A stretch of 64,000 nucleotides of DNA. Origin: Stutzerimonas stutzeri (lineage in GTDB: Bacteria > Pseudomonadota > Gammaproteobacteria > Pseudomonadales > Pseudomonadaceae). The notes under the pieces are model-generated. The model had not been told where the DNA came from and searched no databases. It was given only the letters and a program-made list of their open reading frames with translations. A program made the position numbers and the translations under genes. Of the stretch, positions 18,636 to 28,118 are shown in pieces (position 1 is the first letter of the stretch; each line of letters opens with the position of its first letter). The stretch is taken from NCBI RefSeq assembly GCF_024448955.1, contig NZ_JAMOIH010000001.1:248001-312000 (forward strand). The letters run 5' to 3'.

Positions 18636-20412
18636 CTTCGTTGATCCACTCTTTGACGACCTGAGCCACCCGGCCCGGATCCTCTGCTACCAGATTCTTG
18701 ATGGCATTCAGTTGCGCATCGTACCCCTCGGTCGGGCTCGGCAGCATGATGCTCTGCGGCCCGCTCAGGCTGACCCGATCATTGCTCAGCGCACCATCCA
18801 GACCGTCCATGTCAGCCAGTTCGCCGTCACTACCGACAGGCTGAAGCTCCTTGCCCTTTCCAGCATTGGTCAGGTTGTTCAGTACGGGCCGCAGCACACC
18901 GAACACCAGCACCAGGATGAACAGTACTCCAAGCACTTGCTTGACGATGTCCCAGAACCACGGCTGCGAGTAGAACGGGACGTCGATGAATGTCTCTTCG
19001 AGCGAGTCGGCGGCGAAGGGTGCGTTGATCACACTGACGCTGTCGCCACGGCTGGCATCGAAACCAACGGCGTCCTGCACCAAGCGGGTGAAGCGCGCCA
19101 ATTCTTCGGCGGTCCGCGGTACACGAGTGGTCTGCCCATCAGCAGAGACAGTCACCTGATCGTCGAGTACCACCGCAACCGACAGGCGGCGCAGGCGACC
19201 TTGTTGCTGCTTGGTGTAACTAATAGAACGGTCCAACTCGTAATTGCGGGTCGCTTGCTCGCGCTTGTCCGCCGGATACGGCGCCAGCATCGGCTGGCCG
19301 GTCGCCGGGTCCATGATCTGCTGACCATTGGCGTCCAGCAAAGGTTGCCCCGGAGCGACCGCACCCGCGGCGGCCTGCCCAGCCAGCGCATTTTCCGGCG
19401 CGGTGGCAGGGCCTGGAGGCTGGTTGCTCAGCGCGCCCGGAACGCCTTGCGGTCCGACGCTGCTCTGGCGCTGTTCGCTAACGCTCTGCTCGCTGCGCAG
19501 CGCCGGTTGATCCGGGTTGAAGGTTTCGGACGTCGATTCGACGGCGCTGAAATCCACATCGGCAGAGACTTCGGCCTTGTAGCGACCGCTGCCCAGCACC
19601 GGTTGCAGGATGTTGTGCACGCGCTGGGTGTAGAGGCTTTCCATCCGACGGCTGTAGTCGAACTGCTTGCCGGCCATGCTCAGCTCGGTCAGCCCCTGCT
19701 GGTCGGACAGCAGGTTGCCCTTCTGATCCACCACGGTGATCTGCGACTTGGTCAGCTCCGGCACACTGGTAGCGACGAGGTTGATGATGGCCATCACCTG
19801 ACTCGGCTCGAGGTTGCGGCCCGGATAGAGTTCGACCAGCACGGAAGCGCTCGGCTTGCGCTCGTCGCGCACGAATACCGAACTCTTCGGAATCGCCAGG
19901 TGCACGCGCGCCGCTTTAACGTTGTTCAGGCTGGAGACGGTGCGAGCCAGCTCGCCTTCCAGACCACGACGGTAGCGGGTGGCTTCCATGAACTGGCTGG
20001 TACCGAGGCCCTGCTCTTTGTCGAGAATCTCGAAGCCGATGTTGCTATCGGTCGGTGCAACGCCAGCGCTGGCGAGCTTCAGCCGCGCACGGGCGAGATC
20101 GTCGGCCTTGACCAGCAAGGCGCCGGAATTGGGCTCGACGGTGTAGGCGATGTCGGCAGCGGCGAGGGTTTCCATCACCTGGTTGGCGTCCATCCCGGCG
20201 AGGCTGCCGAGCAGCGGACGGTAGTCCGGCTGTTGCGACCAGAGGACCACGGCAAAGCCGATGGCGACGCTCGCAGCCAGGCCGACCAACAGGCCGACCT
20301 GCCGCAACATCGTCATTTCCGAAAGGTTTTCCAGGAACGACAGGCCAAACAGCGGCTTCTTCGGAGCGTCCGAATCGACCGTTACAGGAACTTTGCTAAG
20401 CGCTTCAGCCAT
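18628..20412 (-). CDS. fliF: Flagellar MS-ring protein FliF
   Basis: Forms the MS ring, the base on which rod and C-ring assemble. The 594-aa product has two membrane segments (about 36-55 and 480-500) flanking the periplasmic ring-building motifs, a Gly/Pro/Ala-rich insert (about 325-385) and an acidic C-terminal FliG-binding tail ending EWINEDE. It begins 15 nt after the fliE stop and overlaps fliG. Length is normal. Confidence 0.97.
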   Translation of the reverse strand: MAEALSKVPVTVDSDAPKKPLFGLSFLENLSEMTMLRQVGLLVGLAASVAIGFAVVLWSQQPDYRPLLGSLAGMDANQVMETLAAADIAYTVEPNSGALLVKADDLARARLKLASAGVAPTDSNIGFEILDKEQGLGTSQFMEATRYRRGLEGELARTVSSLNNVKAARVHLAIPKSSVFVRDERKPSASVLVELYPGRNLEPSQVMAIINLVATSVPELTKSQITVVDQKGNLLSDQQGLTELSMAGKQFDYSRRMESLYTQRVHNILQPVLGSGRYKAEVSADVDFSAVESTSETFNPDQPALRSEQSVSEQRQSSVGPQGVPGALSNQPPGPATAPENALAGQAAAGAVAPGQPLLDANGQQIMDPATGQPMLAPYPADKREQATRNYELDRSISYTKQQQGRLRRLSVAVVLDDQVTVSADGQTTRVPRTAEELARFTRLVQDAVGFDASRGDSVSVINAPFAADSLEETFIDVPFYSQPWFWDIVKQVLGVLFILVLVFGVLRPVLNNLTNAGKGKELQPVGSDGELADMDGLDGALSNDRVSLSGPQSIMLPSPTEGYDAQLNAIKNLVAEDPGRVAQVVKEWINEDE

Positions 20413-20427
20413 TATTCAAACCCTGCC

Positions 20428-20757
20428 TTAAACGGGCATCTGCATGATGTCTTGATACGCCTGGACCAGCTTGTTACGCACCTGGGTCATGGCCTGAAAG
20501 GAAACACTGGCTTTCTGCGACGCGATCATGACTTCAGTCAGGTCGATCCCGCCCTGCCCCATCTCGAAGGCAGTGGCCAGCTGACTGGAGGCTTGCTGGG
20601 TTTCGCTCACCTTGTTGACGGCCTGGCCGAGCATGTCGGAAAAGCTCGGAGCGCCAACCTCGGGGGTAGCGGTCACGGGCTTGGCGCGCGCCATCGCATC
20701 GGTCTGCATGGCCCGCATTTCCAGCATCAAGCGATTGAATTCGATACCCTGGCTCAT
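20428..20757 (-). CDS. fliE: Flagellar rod/MS-ring junction protein FliE
   Basis: Links the MS ring to the proximal rod and is an early export substrate. The start at 20757 ([18 protein letters not shown]) gives 109 aa, the Pseudomonas FliE length; GGAGG lies 4-5 nt upstream of this ATG, and a second ATG directly before it is less well placed. The C-terminus ([20 protein letters not shown]) is the conserved family signature. First gene of fliEFGHIJ. In P. aeruginosa fleR would be its upstream neighbour; here it is a divergent transporter gene. Confidence 0.95.
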   Translation of the reverse strand: MSQGIEFNRLMLEMRAMQTDAMARAKPVTATPEVGAPSFSDMLGQAVNKVSETQQASSQLATAFEMGQGGIDLTEVMIASQKASVSFQAMTQVRNKLVQAYQDIMQMPV

Positions 20758-20811
20758 CATTCCTCCAACAGCCGCGGTTTTTTGACGCTTCGCAGCAAGC
20801 ACAGGGGTAAT

Positions 20812-20827
20812 TGCAACATCGGTGCCA
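20812..20827 (-). promoter_or_regulatory. Sigma-54 (RpoN) promoter of the fliE operon
   Basis: On the minus strand the site reads TGGCACCGATGTTGCA, a full match to TGGCAC-N5-TTGCW with GG and GC 10 nt apart. The predicted start near 20801 leaves a leader of about 43 nt before fliE. Confidence 0.88.
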
Positions 20828-20977
20828 GATAAGTTCATGGCTAGCCGCTTGCGACTGCTTGGTAGTCCAGCTTCCAGCACTTATCGATTCTGTAACGTAG
20901 ATCGTCCCGTCGACTGTATGGTGACGCATGCGACCGGTGCCCCTAGGCTAGGCCGAAAAAACCCAACAGAGACAACC

Positions 20978-22165
20978 ATGCCGGACGCCGCCCACTCGCT
21001 ATCCCGCCCCTTCGCCGACAGTTCGGCTTCGACCGTCGTGGCGGGTTTCATCGCCATGCTTACCGGCTATACCAGTTCGCTGGTCCTGATGTTCCAGGCC
21101 GGGCAGGCAGCAGGGCTCAGCGGGGCGGAGATTTCCTCGTGGATATGGGCGCTGTCGATCGGCATGGCGGTGTGCAGCATCGGCCTGTCGCTGCGCTATC
21201 GCACGCCAGTGGTGGTCGCCTGGTCGACTCCCGGCGCGGCGCTGCTGATCAGCAGCCTGCCCGGCGTTCCCTATAGCGAGGCGATTGGTGCCTTCATCTT
21301 CGCGTCGGTGCTGATTGCGGTATGTGGACTTACCGGCAGCTTCGAACGCCTGATGCGCAAAGTGCCCGCCTCGCTGGCGGCGGCGCTGCTGGCCGGCGTG
21401 CTGTTCAACATTGGCAGCGAGATCTTCCGCGCCGTGGACGTTCAGCCTGTGCTGGTGCTGGGCATGTTCTTCAGTTACCTGCTGGCCAAGCGCCTGGTGC
21501 CACGCTACGCCGTGCTCTCGGCGCTGATCGTCGGCTGTGTGTTGGCCGGCGTGCTCGGGCTGCTGGACTTCAGCGATCTGAGCCTGGAAATCGCGGTACC
21601 GGTGTGGACCACGCCGAGCCTGTCCTTCGCGGCTATTTTCAGCATCGGCATACCGTTGTTCGTGATCGCCATGGCGTCGCAGAACATGCCGGGGCTGGCC
21701 GTGCTGCGCGCCGAGGGTTATCAGGTGCCCGCCTCGCCGCTGATTTCGGTAACGGGTATCGCGTCGGTTCTGCTTGCCCCGTTCGGCTCGCATGGCGTCC
21801 ATCTGGCAGCGATCACCATGGCGATCTGCAGCGGACCGGAAGCGCATCCAGAGCCGTCACGGCGCTACACAGCGGCTGTCTGGTGCGGTGTGTTTTACGG
21901 GATTGCCGGAACGTTCGGCGCAGCGCTGGCGGCGTTGTTCGCGGCGTTTCCGGCAGCCCTTGTGCTGTCGATCGCGGCGCTGGCATTGCTCGGTTCGATC
22001 GGCAGTGGTCTGGCTCAGGCCATGCAGACGCCCCACGAGCGCGAAGCGGCGTTGATTACCTTCATGGTCACCGCGTCGGGGCTGACGCTGTTCGGCATTG
22101 GCTCGGCGCTGTGGGGGTTGATTGCGGGAGTGGTGACGTTGGTGATTCTTAACAAGCGCGCCTGA
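20978..22165 (+). CDS. BenE-family (benzoate/H+ symporter-like) transporter
   Basis: Polytopic inner-membrane carrier with about twelve hydrophobic segments. ATG at 20978 (MPDAAHSLSRPFADSSASTVV) is preceded by a weak AGAGA; the open frame upstream would cross the fliE promoter. The 395-aa length and motifs such as AGFIAMLTGYTSSLVLMFQA and VAWSTPGAALL are those of the BenE family. Family members are annotated as benzoate transporters, but no benzoate-degradation gene is nearby, so the substrate is open. It is divergent from fliE and ends before a strong hairpin at 22228-22299. Confidence 0.88.
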   Translation: MPDAAHSLSRPFADSSASTVVAGFIAMLTGYTSSLVLMFQAGQAAGLSGAEISSWIWALSIGMAVCSIGLSLRYRTPVVVAWSTPGAALLISSLPGVPYSEAIGAFIFASVLIAVCGLTGSFERLMRKVPASLAAALLAGVLFNIGSEIFRAVDVQPVLVLGMFFSYLLAKRLVPRYAVLSALIVGCVLAGVLGLLDFSDLSLEIAVPVWTTPSLSFAAIFSIGIPLFVIAMASQNMPGLAVLRAEGYQVPASPLISVTGIASVLLAPFGSHGVHLAAITMAICSGPEAHPEPSRRYTAAVWCGVFYGIAGTFGAALAALFAAFPAALVLSIAALALLGSIGSGLAQAMQTPHEREAALITFMVTASGLTLFGIGSALWGLIAGVVTLVILNKRA

Positions 22166-22227
22166 GGTGTTGAGGTTGGATTCGATGTTCGGGTTGTGTT
22201 TTGGATGAAGGCTTTGAGGTCATAAAC

Positions 22228-22299
22228 GTTTATCGAGTTGCTTGATGGCTTGGTTTCGCCCTGCTGGGCGAAACCAAGCCATCGGACAACTCAATAAAC
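22228..22299. repeat. Long inverted repeat / probable bidirectional terminator
   Basis: A 72-nt imperfect palindrome lies between the converging ends of the BenE-type gene and the SDR gene. The inner stem is an 18-nt perfect match (GATGGCTTGGTTTCGCCC at 22244-22261 against 22266-22283) around a TGCT loop. Outer arms GTTTAT...GAGTTG and CAACTC...ATAAAC extend it with small bulges. It lacks a long T-run directly after the stem, so it could be a terminator or a stand-alone repeat element. Confidence 0.75.
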
Positions 22300-22348
22300 A
22301 CTTATAAACCCAAACCTTCCAAACACAGGGATTGCCAGAGCCAAAACC

Positions 22349-23110
<762 letters not shown>

Positions 23111-23292
23111 GCTAGATACCTTGCTCGATTGAAATGAAGTGCCGAGTCCAAAAAGTGACTGCAAGCTAAACGCGGGTCATGGTTATACCGCCATCTCAAA
23201 CGCGGATTAAGGGCTCGGGAGGGATATCACTCAGGCGGATGCCGCTGCATTCCAAGATTCCCGCCTTGCTTGCGCGGCCGGCCTCGGCGGGC

Positions 23293-23323
23293 TAAACCAA
23301 GGTTTTGCATAAACCGAGGTTTA
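23293..23323. promoter_or_regulatory. Tandem palindromes over the ribosome site of the MDR gene
   Basis: Two near-identical 14-nt palindromes, TAAACCAAGGTTTT (23293-23306) and TAAACCGAGGTTTA (23310-23323), are separated by 3 nt (centres 17 bp apart) and end one nucleotide before the ATG at 23325. The second contains the GAGG ribosome site. This looks like an operator for a dimeric repressor such as a TetR-type protein, or less likely an RNA hairpin hiding the ribosome site. No obvious dedicated regulator gene is adjacent. Confidence 0.6.
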
Positions 23324-23324
23324 C

Positions 23325-24329
23325 ATGGACACGACCAATCGCCAGTTCCTCTTGGCCAAGCGCCCGATCGGCGCCCCAACCCGCGACACCTTCGAATTCG
23401 TTGAAACGCCAGTGAGCGAGCCCGGCGCGAACCAGATTTTAGTCAAGGTGGAATACCTGTCGCTGGACCCGGCCATGCGCGGCTGGATGAACGATGCCAG
23501 ATCCTATATTCCGCCGGTCGGCATCGGTGAAGTGATGCGCGCGCTTGGCGTGGGCAAGGTGATCGCCTCACAGCACCCGAATTTCGCTGAAGGCGATTAC
23601 GTCAATGGCGCGCTGGGTGTGCAGGACTACTTCCTGGGCGAGCCGAAAGGTTTCTACAAGGTCGATCCGAATCAGGCGCCGTTGCCACGCTATCTGTCGG
23701 CGCTGGGCATGACAGGTATGACCGCCTACTTCGGCCTGCTGGCGGTGGGTGAGCCGAAAGCCGGCGAGACCGTGGTGCTGTCCGGCGCCGCCGGTGCGGT
23801 GGGCAGCGTGGCCGGGCAGATCGCGAAGATAAAAGGTTGTCACGTGGTTGGCATCGCTGGCGGCGCCGACAAGTGCCGCTTCCTTACCGAGGAGCTCGGT
23901 TTCGATGCTGCCATCGACTACAAGAGTGAAGACGTCGCCGCCGGCCTGAAACGCACCTGCCCGAAGGGCGTCGACGTATTCTTCGACAACGTCGGCGGCG
24001 ATATTCTCGACGCGGTGCTGACGCGCATTACCGTCGGAGCCCGCATCGTCATCTGCGGCGCCATCAGCCAGTACAACAACAAGGAAGCGGTCAAGGGACC
24101 AGCCAACTACCTGTCCTTGCTGGTCAACCGTGCGCGCATGCAGGGCATGGTGGTGATGGACTACGTGCCGCGTTACTCCGAGGCCATGAAGGATATGGCC
24201 GGCTGGATGCAGAGCGGTGAGCTGAAGAGCAAGGAAGACATCGTCGAGGGTCTGGACACCTTCCCCGACACGTTGATGAAGCTCTTCACCGGCGGCAACT
24301 TCGGCAAGCTGGTATTGAAGGTCAGCTAA
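23325..24329 (+). CDS. NADP-dependent MDR oxidoreductase (CurA/YncB-like)
   Basis: Zinc-independent medium-chain reductase of the leukotriene B4 12-hydroxydehydrogenase / curcumin reductase group, reducing activated double bonds with NADPH. The 334-aa product begins MDTTNRQFLLAKRPIGAPTR, has SLDPAMRGWMND in the catalytic domain, the nucleotide-binding motif SGAAGAVGSVAGQIAK (starting about 147), and ends near GKLVLKVS. No zinc-binding Cys cluster is seen. Start is fixed by GAGG 6 nt upstream, which lies inside a palindrome. Physiological substrate unknown. Confidence 0.9.
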   Translation: MDTTNRQFLLAKRPIGAPTRDTFEFVETPVSEPGANQILVKVEYLSLDPAMRGWMNDARSYIPPVGIGEVMRALGVGKVIASQHPNFAEGDYVNGALGVQDYFLGEPKGFYKVDPNQAPLPRYLSALGMTGMTAYFGLLAVGEPKAGETVVLSGAAGAVGSVAGQIAKIKGCHVVGIAGGADKCRFLTEELGFDAAIDYKSEDVAAGLKRTCPKGVDVFFDNVGGDILDAVLTRITVGARIVICGAISQYNNKEAVKGPANYLSLLVNRARMQGMVVMDYVPRYSEAMKDMAGWMQSGELKSKEDIVEGLDTFPDTLMKLFTGGNFGKLVLKVS

Positions 24330-24372
24330 GCACGACGGGCAAAGCCGGTCGCCATGTCGATCGGCCTCTCAA

Positions 24373-25068
24373 TCACGCCAGTTCTGCAACCACCGCAGCC
24401 AATGCCTGCGCCGGATCGGCTGCTTGGGCAATTGGACGGCCGATCACCAAGTAGTCGGAGCCGGCTGCCATCGCCTCGGCAGGGGTCAGAATGCGTCGCT
24501 GATCATCGGCCGCGCTGCCTGCCGGGCGAATCCCCGGCGTTACCAGCTGCAAGCCGGGAAACTGCGCCTTGAGCGGTTGCGCTTCCTGCGCTGAACATAC
24601 CAGCCCATCCAACCCAGCCTGCGCTGCCAAACCCGCCAGACGCAACACCTGCTGCTGCGGAGCGAGGTCAAGGCCGATGTCGGCGAGGTCCGTCTGCTCC
24701 ATGCTGGTCAGTACCGTGACGCCTATCAGTAACGGTGCGTGCCCGCCCGTCTTGTCCAAGGTTTCGCGGCAAGCCGCCATCATCCGCAGGCCACCCGAAC
24801 AGTGCACGTTGACCATCCACACGCCCAGTTCCGCCGCCGCCTTGACCGCCATCGCCGTGGTGTTGGGGATGTCATGGAATTTCAGATCGAGAAACACCTC
24901 GAATCCTTGTGTCTGCAGCGCTTCGACTATTTGCGGACCACAACGGGTGAACAGCTCCTTGCCGACCTTGACTCGACAAAGCGCCGGATCGAGTTGGCCG
25001 GCCAGCGCCAACGCAGCATCACGGGACGGGAAATCGAGTGCAACGATGATGGGAGTCTGGCAAGTCAT
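24373..25068 (-). CDS. pyrF: Orotidine 5'-phosphate decarboxylase
   Basis: Last step of de novo UMP synthesis. ATG at 25068 ([20 protein letters not shown]) has GAGGAA upstream and gives 231 aa. Catalytic residues are in [11 protein letters not shown] (the DxKxxD motif) with Lys in [14 protein letters not shown] and YLVIGRPI near the C-terminus bind phosphate. It is divergent from the DUF2897 gene and converges on the MDR gene. Confidence 0.97.
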   Translation of the reverse strand: MTCQTPIIVALDFPSRDAALALAGQLDPALCRVKVGKELFTRCGPQIVEALQTQGFEVFLDLKFHDIPNTTAMAVKAAAELGVWMVNVHCSGGLRMMAACRETLDKTGGHAPLLIGVTVLTSMEQTDLADIGLDLAPQQQVLRLAGLAAQAGLDGLVCSAQEAQPLKAQFPGLQLVTPGIRPAGSAADDQRRILTPAEAMAAGSDYLVIGRPIAQAADPAQALAAVVAELA

Positions 25069-25230
25069 GGCGATTCCTCGGCAAATTTTCGGCGCGCATT
25101 GTCGCAGAAAAAACATCGTCCAGGCGGCACGCGAGGGCGTCGCCCGCCAGGCAGTCCAATTACACAATGGCGCAGCTACGGTTCGTGACGTAAGGTGAAA
25201 TGAACCGCGTCGTCATCAGGAGTAAAGAAC

Positions 25231-25398
25231 ATGCCTTGGTATATCTGGTTATTGCTGGCCCTGGTGCTCGGTACGATCGTTGGCGGGCTTTTGATGCTGC
25301 GCGCCGGCGCCCGCAAGATCCCGCTCACCGAAGAGCAGAAACAACGAATTGCCCAACGCAACGCCGAAGCGGATGCCGAAGACGCGCGAAACAGGTAG
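25231..25398 (+). CDS. DUF2897 single-pass membrane protein
   Basis: A 55-aa protein, MPWYIWLLLALVLGTIVGG at the start, with one membrane helix (about residues 3-23) and a charged cytosolic tail (IPLTEEQKQRIAQRNAEAD). AGGAG lies 10 nt upstream of the ATG. The pattern matches the DUF2897 family, which I remember as a pyrF neighbour in pseudomonads. Function unknown. Confidence 0.82.
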   Translation: MPWYIWLLLALVLGTIVGGLLMLRAGARKIPLTEEQKQRIAQRNAEADAEDARNR

Positions 25399-25524
25399 CG
25401 CCTGCTCGACAGCCAACCGCCGGTCATGTCCCACCCGACCCATCACGCCGACTGGCCCGGCAGTCAAAGGGGGCTTTAGGCCTCCATCCAAGTAATCCGT
25501 CTGCCTCCTTTGAAGGAAGCATCA

Positions 25525-28110
25525 ATGGCATCAGTTTTCTCTTCGTTCGGAGCCGGCGGCCCGAAGGCGCAGGTCGCTTTCTCCCGACGGATTCTGCCCG
25601 GCATCGCCTGCCTGCTGGCCGCAGCCCTGCTCGCCGCGGCGATCGCGGTGATACACATCGCCCGCACCATCGATCACGACGCCCTGTCTCTGGAACATTT
25701 TCTCGCTGGCAAAGCATTCGAGGCGCAGATGAATGGCATGTCCCGCCATGTCGCCGACAATGGATTCTGGGGCGACGCCTACGCCAACCTGAGCAAAGAG
25801 GTCAATCTGAACTGGGCCTACGAGCAGGCGAACCTCGGCCCTTCGCTGTACGACGATTTCGGCTATGAGGCGGTGTTGGTGATCGACGCCAGCGGTGAAA
25901 CGACCTATTCGGTCATTCGCGGAGAGCTGGTGCGGATCGATGCGCGCGCCTGGCTAGGAAACGGACTCAACGCGTTGCTCGCCCAGGCCCGCGAAGCGCT
26001 GGAACAGGAAGAGACCGCCGTTGGCATGCTATCGGCGGAAGGCCACCCAGCCATGGTGGCTGCCGCCGTGATGACATCCGGCGACAGCGACGTCGAGGAG
26101 ATGGACGATCCCGCCTCGATCCTGGTTTTCGCCGATGTGTTGGAGCCAAACAGATTGCTCGACTTGGGTCAGGCTTATGCGATCAACGGCCTGCGCCTGA
26201 ACGGCAAAACCGCCCGGAGCAAGGATGAAGTGCTTGCCCTGCGGACGCTTGATGGATCGCCCCTGTCATTTACGTGGACGCTATCCCGGCCTGGCCGGTA
26301 TCTGCTGTGGATGACCCTGCCGGTGATCGCGGCGGTCACCCTTGGCCTTGGTCTGCTTGCCTGGTTGCTGCTGCGTCAGGCGATGAAAACCGTACGGATG
26401 ATGGACGCCAACTACGAGCGCCTTGCAAGAAGCCGTAGCGCACTGGCCGCCAGCGAAGAGCGCTTCCGCGACGTAGCGGAAGCTGCATCGGACTGGATCT
26501 GGGAAACCGACCAGAATGCCCGTCTGACGTATCTTTCCCGGCGTTTCGAGGAGATTACCGGCCACGATCCGGCCGCCTGGATTGGCCGACCCTTGATCGA
26601 CCTTCTGATCACTGATCACGCGGCGCTGCAGGATTGGCTGGCCGCTCCGCACAAGACACCATTGCGCTGCAGTTACCAGGCGGCGAATGCCTGCGAGCGC
26701 CACTGCCGGCTATCCGCCCGTGGGATCTACCGAAACGACGAGCTGTTGGGCTACCGAGGCACCGCCAGTGATGTCACCGAGGAAACCCGGGCTCAGGCAC
26801 GCGTTCAGTACCTTTCGCAGCACGACGCACTGACCGGCCTGCCCAATCGAAACCACTTGCGCGACTATCTGGATACTAAACTCGCTTCGCTCACCAGCGC
26901 ATCCCGACTGACCGTCCTGTACATCGATCTGGACCGCTTCAAACCGGTGAACGACACATTGGGCCATAGCGCTGGTGACGAAGTACTGACCGGCGTATCC
27001 AGCCGCCTGACGCAGTGCATCAGGGCAGACGACCTGGTCGCGCGCCTGGGCGGCGACGAGTTCGTCATGGTGATGAGTCGCCTGCAGCACAACGAAGACA
27101 TCGAGCAGCTTTGCGCGCGCGTCGTCGATGCGATCAGCGAACCCTTTTTCTATGAACGTACACAAATCCATATCGGTGCCAGCATCGGTATCGCGATAGC
27201 ACCTACCGATGCGACGCAAGCCAATGAGCTGCTGCGCTGTGCGGATATCGCGTTGTATCAGGCCAAGGCGGGTGGCCGAGGAGCCTGGCGGTTCTACGGA
27301 AGCGAGATGGATAAACGATTGCTGGAGCGACGCCGACAGGAAGACGAACTTCGCCAGGCGATTTCCGAAGATCAGTTCGAGGTTCATTACCAACCTAGGT
27401 ATTTCGGCGACGGCATGCGCATCATCGGCGCCGAGGCCCTGCTGCGCTGGAGGCATCCCGCTCACGGCCTGCTGCTGCCCGAGCATTTCATTCCGCTGGC
27501 TGAAGAAACCGGGCTGATAGATCCGCTCGGCGAATGGGTGCTACGTCAGGCCTGCATCGAGGCGGCAAGCTGGACAGGCGACATCATGGTTTCGGTCAAC
27601 CTGTCACCCTTACAGTTACGCAACGATGAGCTGGTTGAAGTAGTTCAAGCGGCGCTGGAGCAGAGCGGGCTTGCGGCCAATCGCCTCGAACTCGAAGTAA
27701 CCGAAACAGCGCTGCTCCAGGAAAGCCAGCGCACACTGGCGGTGCTCAGCGAGCTGAAAGCACTTGGCGTAAGGCTTGCCATGGATGACTTCGGTACTGG
27801 CTATTCCTCGCTCAGCAACCTGCGCAACTACCCGTTCGACACCATCAAGATCGATGGCAGCTTCGTTTCCGGCATGGAGCACTCCGTCGAGGATCACTCC
27901 ATCGTCAAGGCGCTCATCGAACTCGGGCATGGTTTGCGCATGCGCGTCACGGCCGAGGGCGTTGAAACCTCGGAACAATTGAAACGACTTCTCGCCAATG
28001 GGTGCAGCGAAATGCAGGGTTTCTACATGAGCCATCCGCTCATGACCACGGACTTCCGTGCCCTGCTGAGCGGCGTCGAGACCGAGCCCCTGGGTCGCAA
28101 TCCTGCATGA
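25525..28110 (+). CDS. CHASE4-PAS-GGDEF-EAL cyclic-di-GMP signalling protein
   Basis: Membrane protein that should make and/or degrade cyclic-di-GMP. ATG at 25525 (MASVFSSFGAGG) has GGAAG upstream; 861 aa. Layout: membrane segment about 20-45; periplasmic CHASE4-like sensor about 50-260 with the HVADNGFWGDAYANL motif; second membrane segment about 275-298; PAS about 315-425; GGDEF about 435-595 with intact ARLGGDEFV; EAL about 610-850 with intact EALLRWRHP, NLSPLQ, DDFGTGYSS and KIDGSFV. RCIRADDL upstream of GGDEF resembles an RxxD-type inhibitory site. Both domains look catalytically competent, so the net activity cannot be told from sequence. Confidence 0.92.
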   Translation: MASVFSSFGAGGPKAQVAFSRRILPGIACLLAAALLAAAIAVIHIARTIDHDALSLEHFLAGKAFEAQMNGMSRHVADNGFWGDAYANLSKEVNLNWAYEQANLGPSLYDDFGYEAVLVIDASGETTYSVIRGELVRIDARAWLGNGLNALLAQAREALEQEETAVGMLSAEGHPAMVAAAVMTSGDSDVEEMDDPASILVFADVLEPNRLLDLGQAYAINGLRLNGKTARSKDEVLALRTLDGSPLSFTWTLSRPGRYLLWMTLPVIAAVTLGLGLLAWLLLRQAMKTVRMMDANYERLARSRSALAASEERFRDVAEAASDWIWETDQNARLTYLSRRFEEITGHDPAAWIGRPLIDLLITDHAALQDWLAAPHKTPLRCSYQAANACERHCRLSARGIYRNDELLGYRGTASDVTEETRAQARVQYLSQHDALTGLPNRNHLRDYLDTKLASLTSASRLTVLYIDLDRFKPVNDTLGHSAGDEVLTGVSSRLTQCIRADDLVARLGGDEFVMVMSRLQHNEDIEQLCARVVDAISEPFFYERTQIHIGASIGIAIAPTDATQANELLRCADIALYQAKAGGRGAWRFYGSEMDKRLLERRRQEDELRQAISEDQFEVHYQPRYFGDGMRIIGAEALLRWRHPAHGLLLPEHFIPLAEETGLIDPLGEWVLRQACIEAASWTGDIMVSVNLSPLQLRNDELVEVVQAALEQSGLAANRLELEVTETALLQESQRTLAVLSELKALGVRLAMDDFGTGYSSLSNLRNYPFDTIKIDGSFVSGMEHSVEDHSIVKALIELGHGLRMRVTAEGVETSEQLKRLLANGCSEMQGFYMSHPLMTTDFRALLSGVETEPLGRNPA

Positions 28111-28118
28111 GCGCCAGA

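Noticed and set aside
18481-20832. 783-codon open frame on the plus strand opposite fliF and fliE
   Set aside because: Shadow frame caused by GC-rich codon bias of fliF/fliE; no start signal or family resemblance, while the minus frame gives textbook FliF.
24330-24372. Possible small gene between the MDR gene and pyrF
   Set aside because: Only 43 nt between converging stops.
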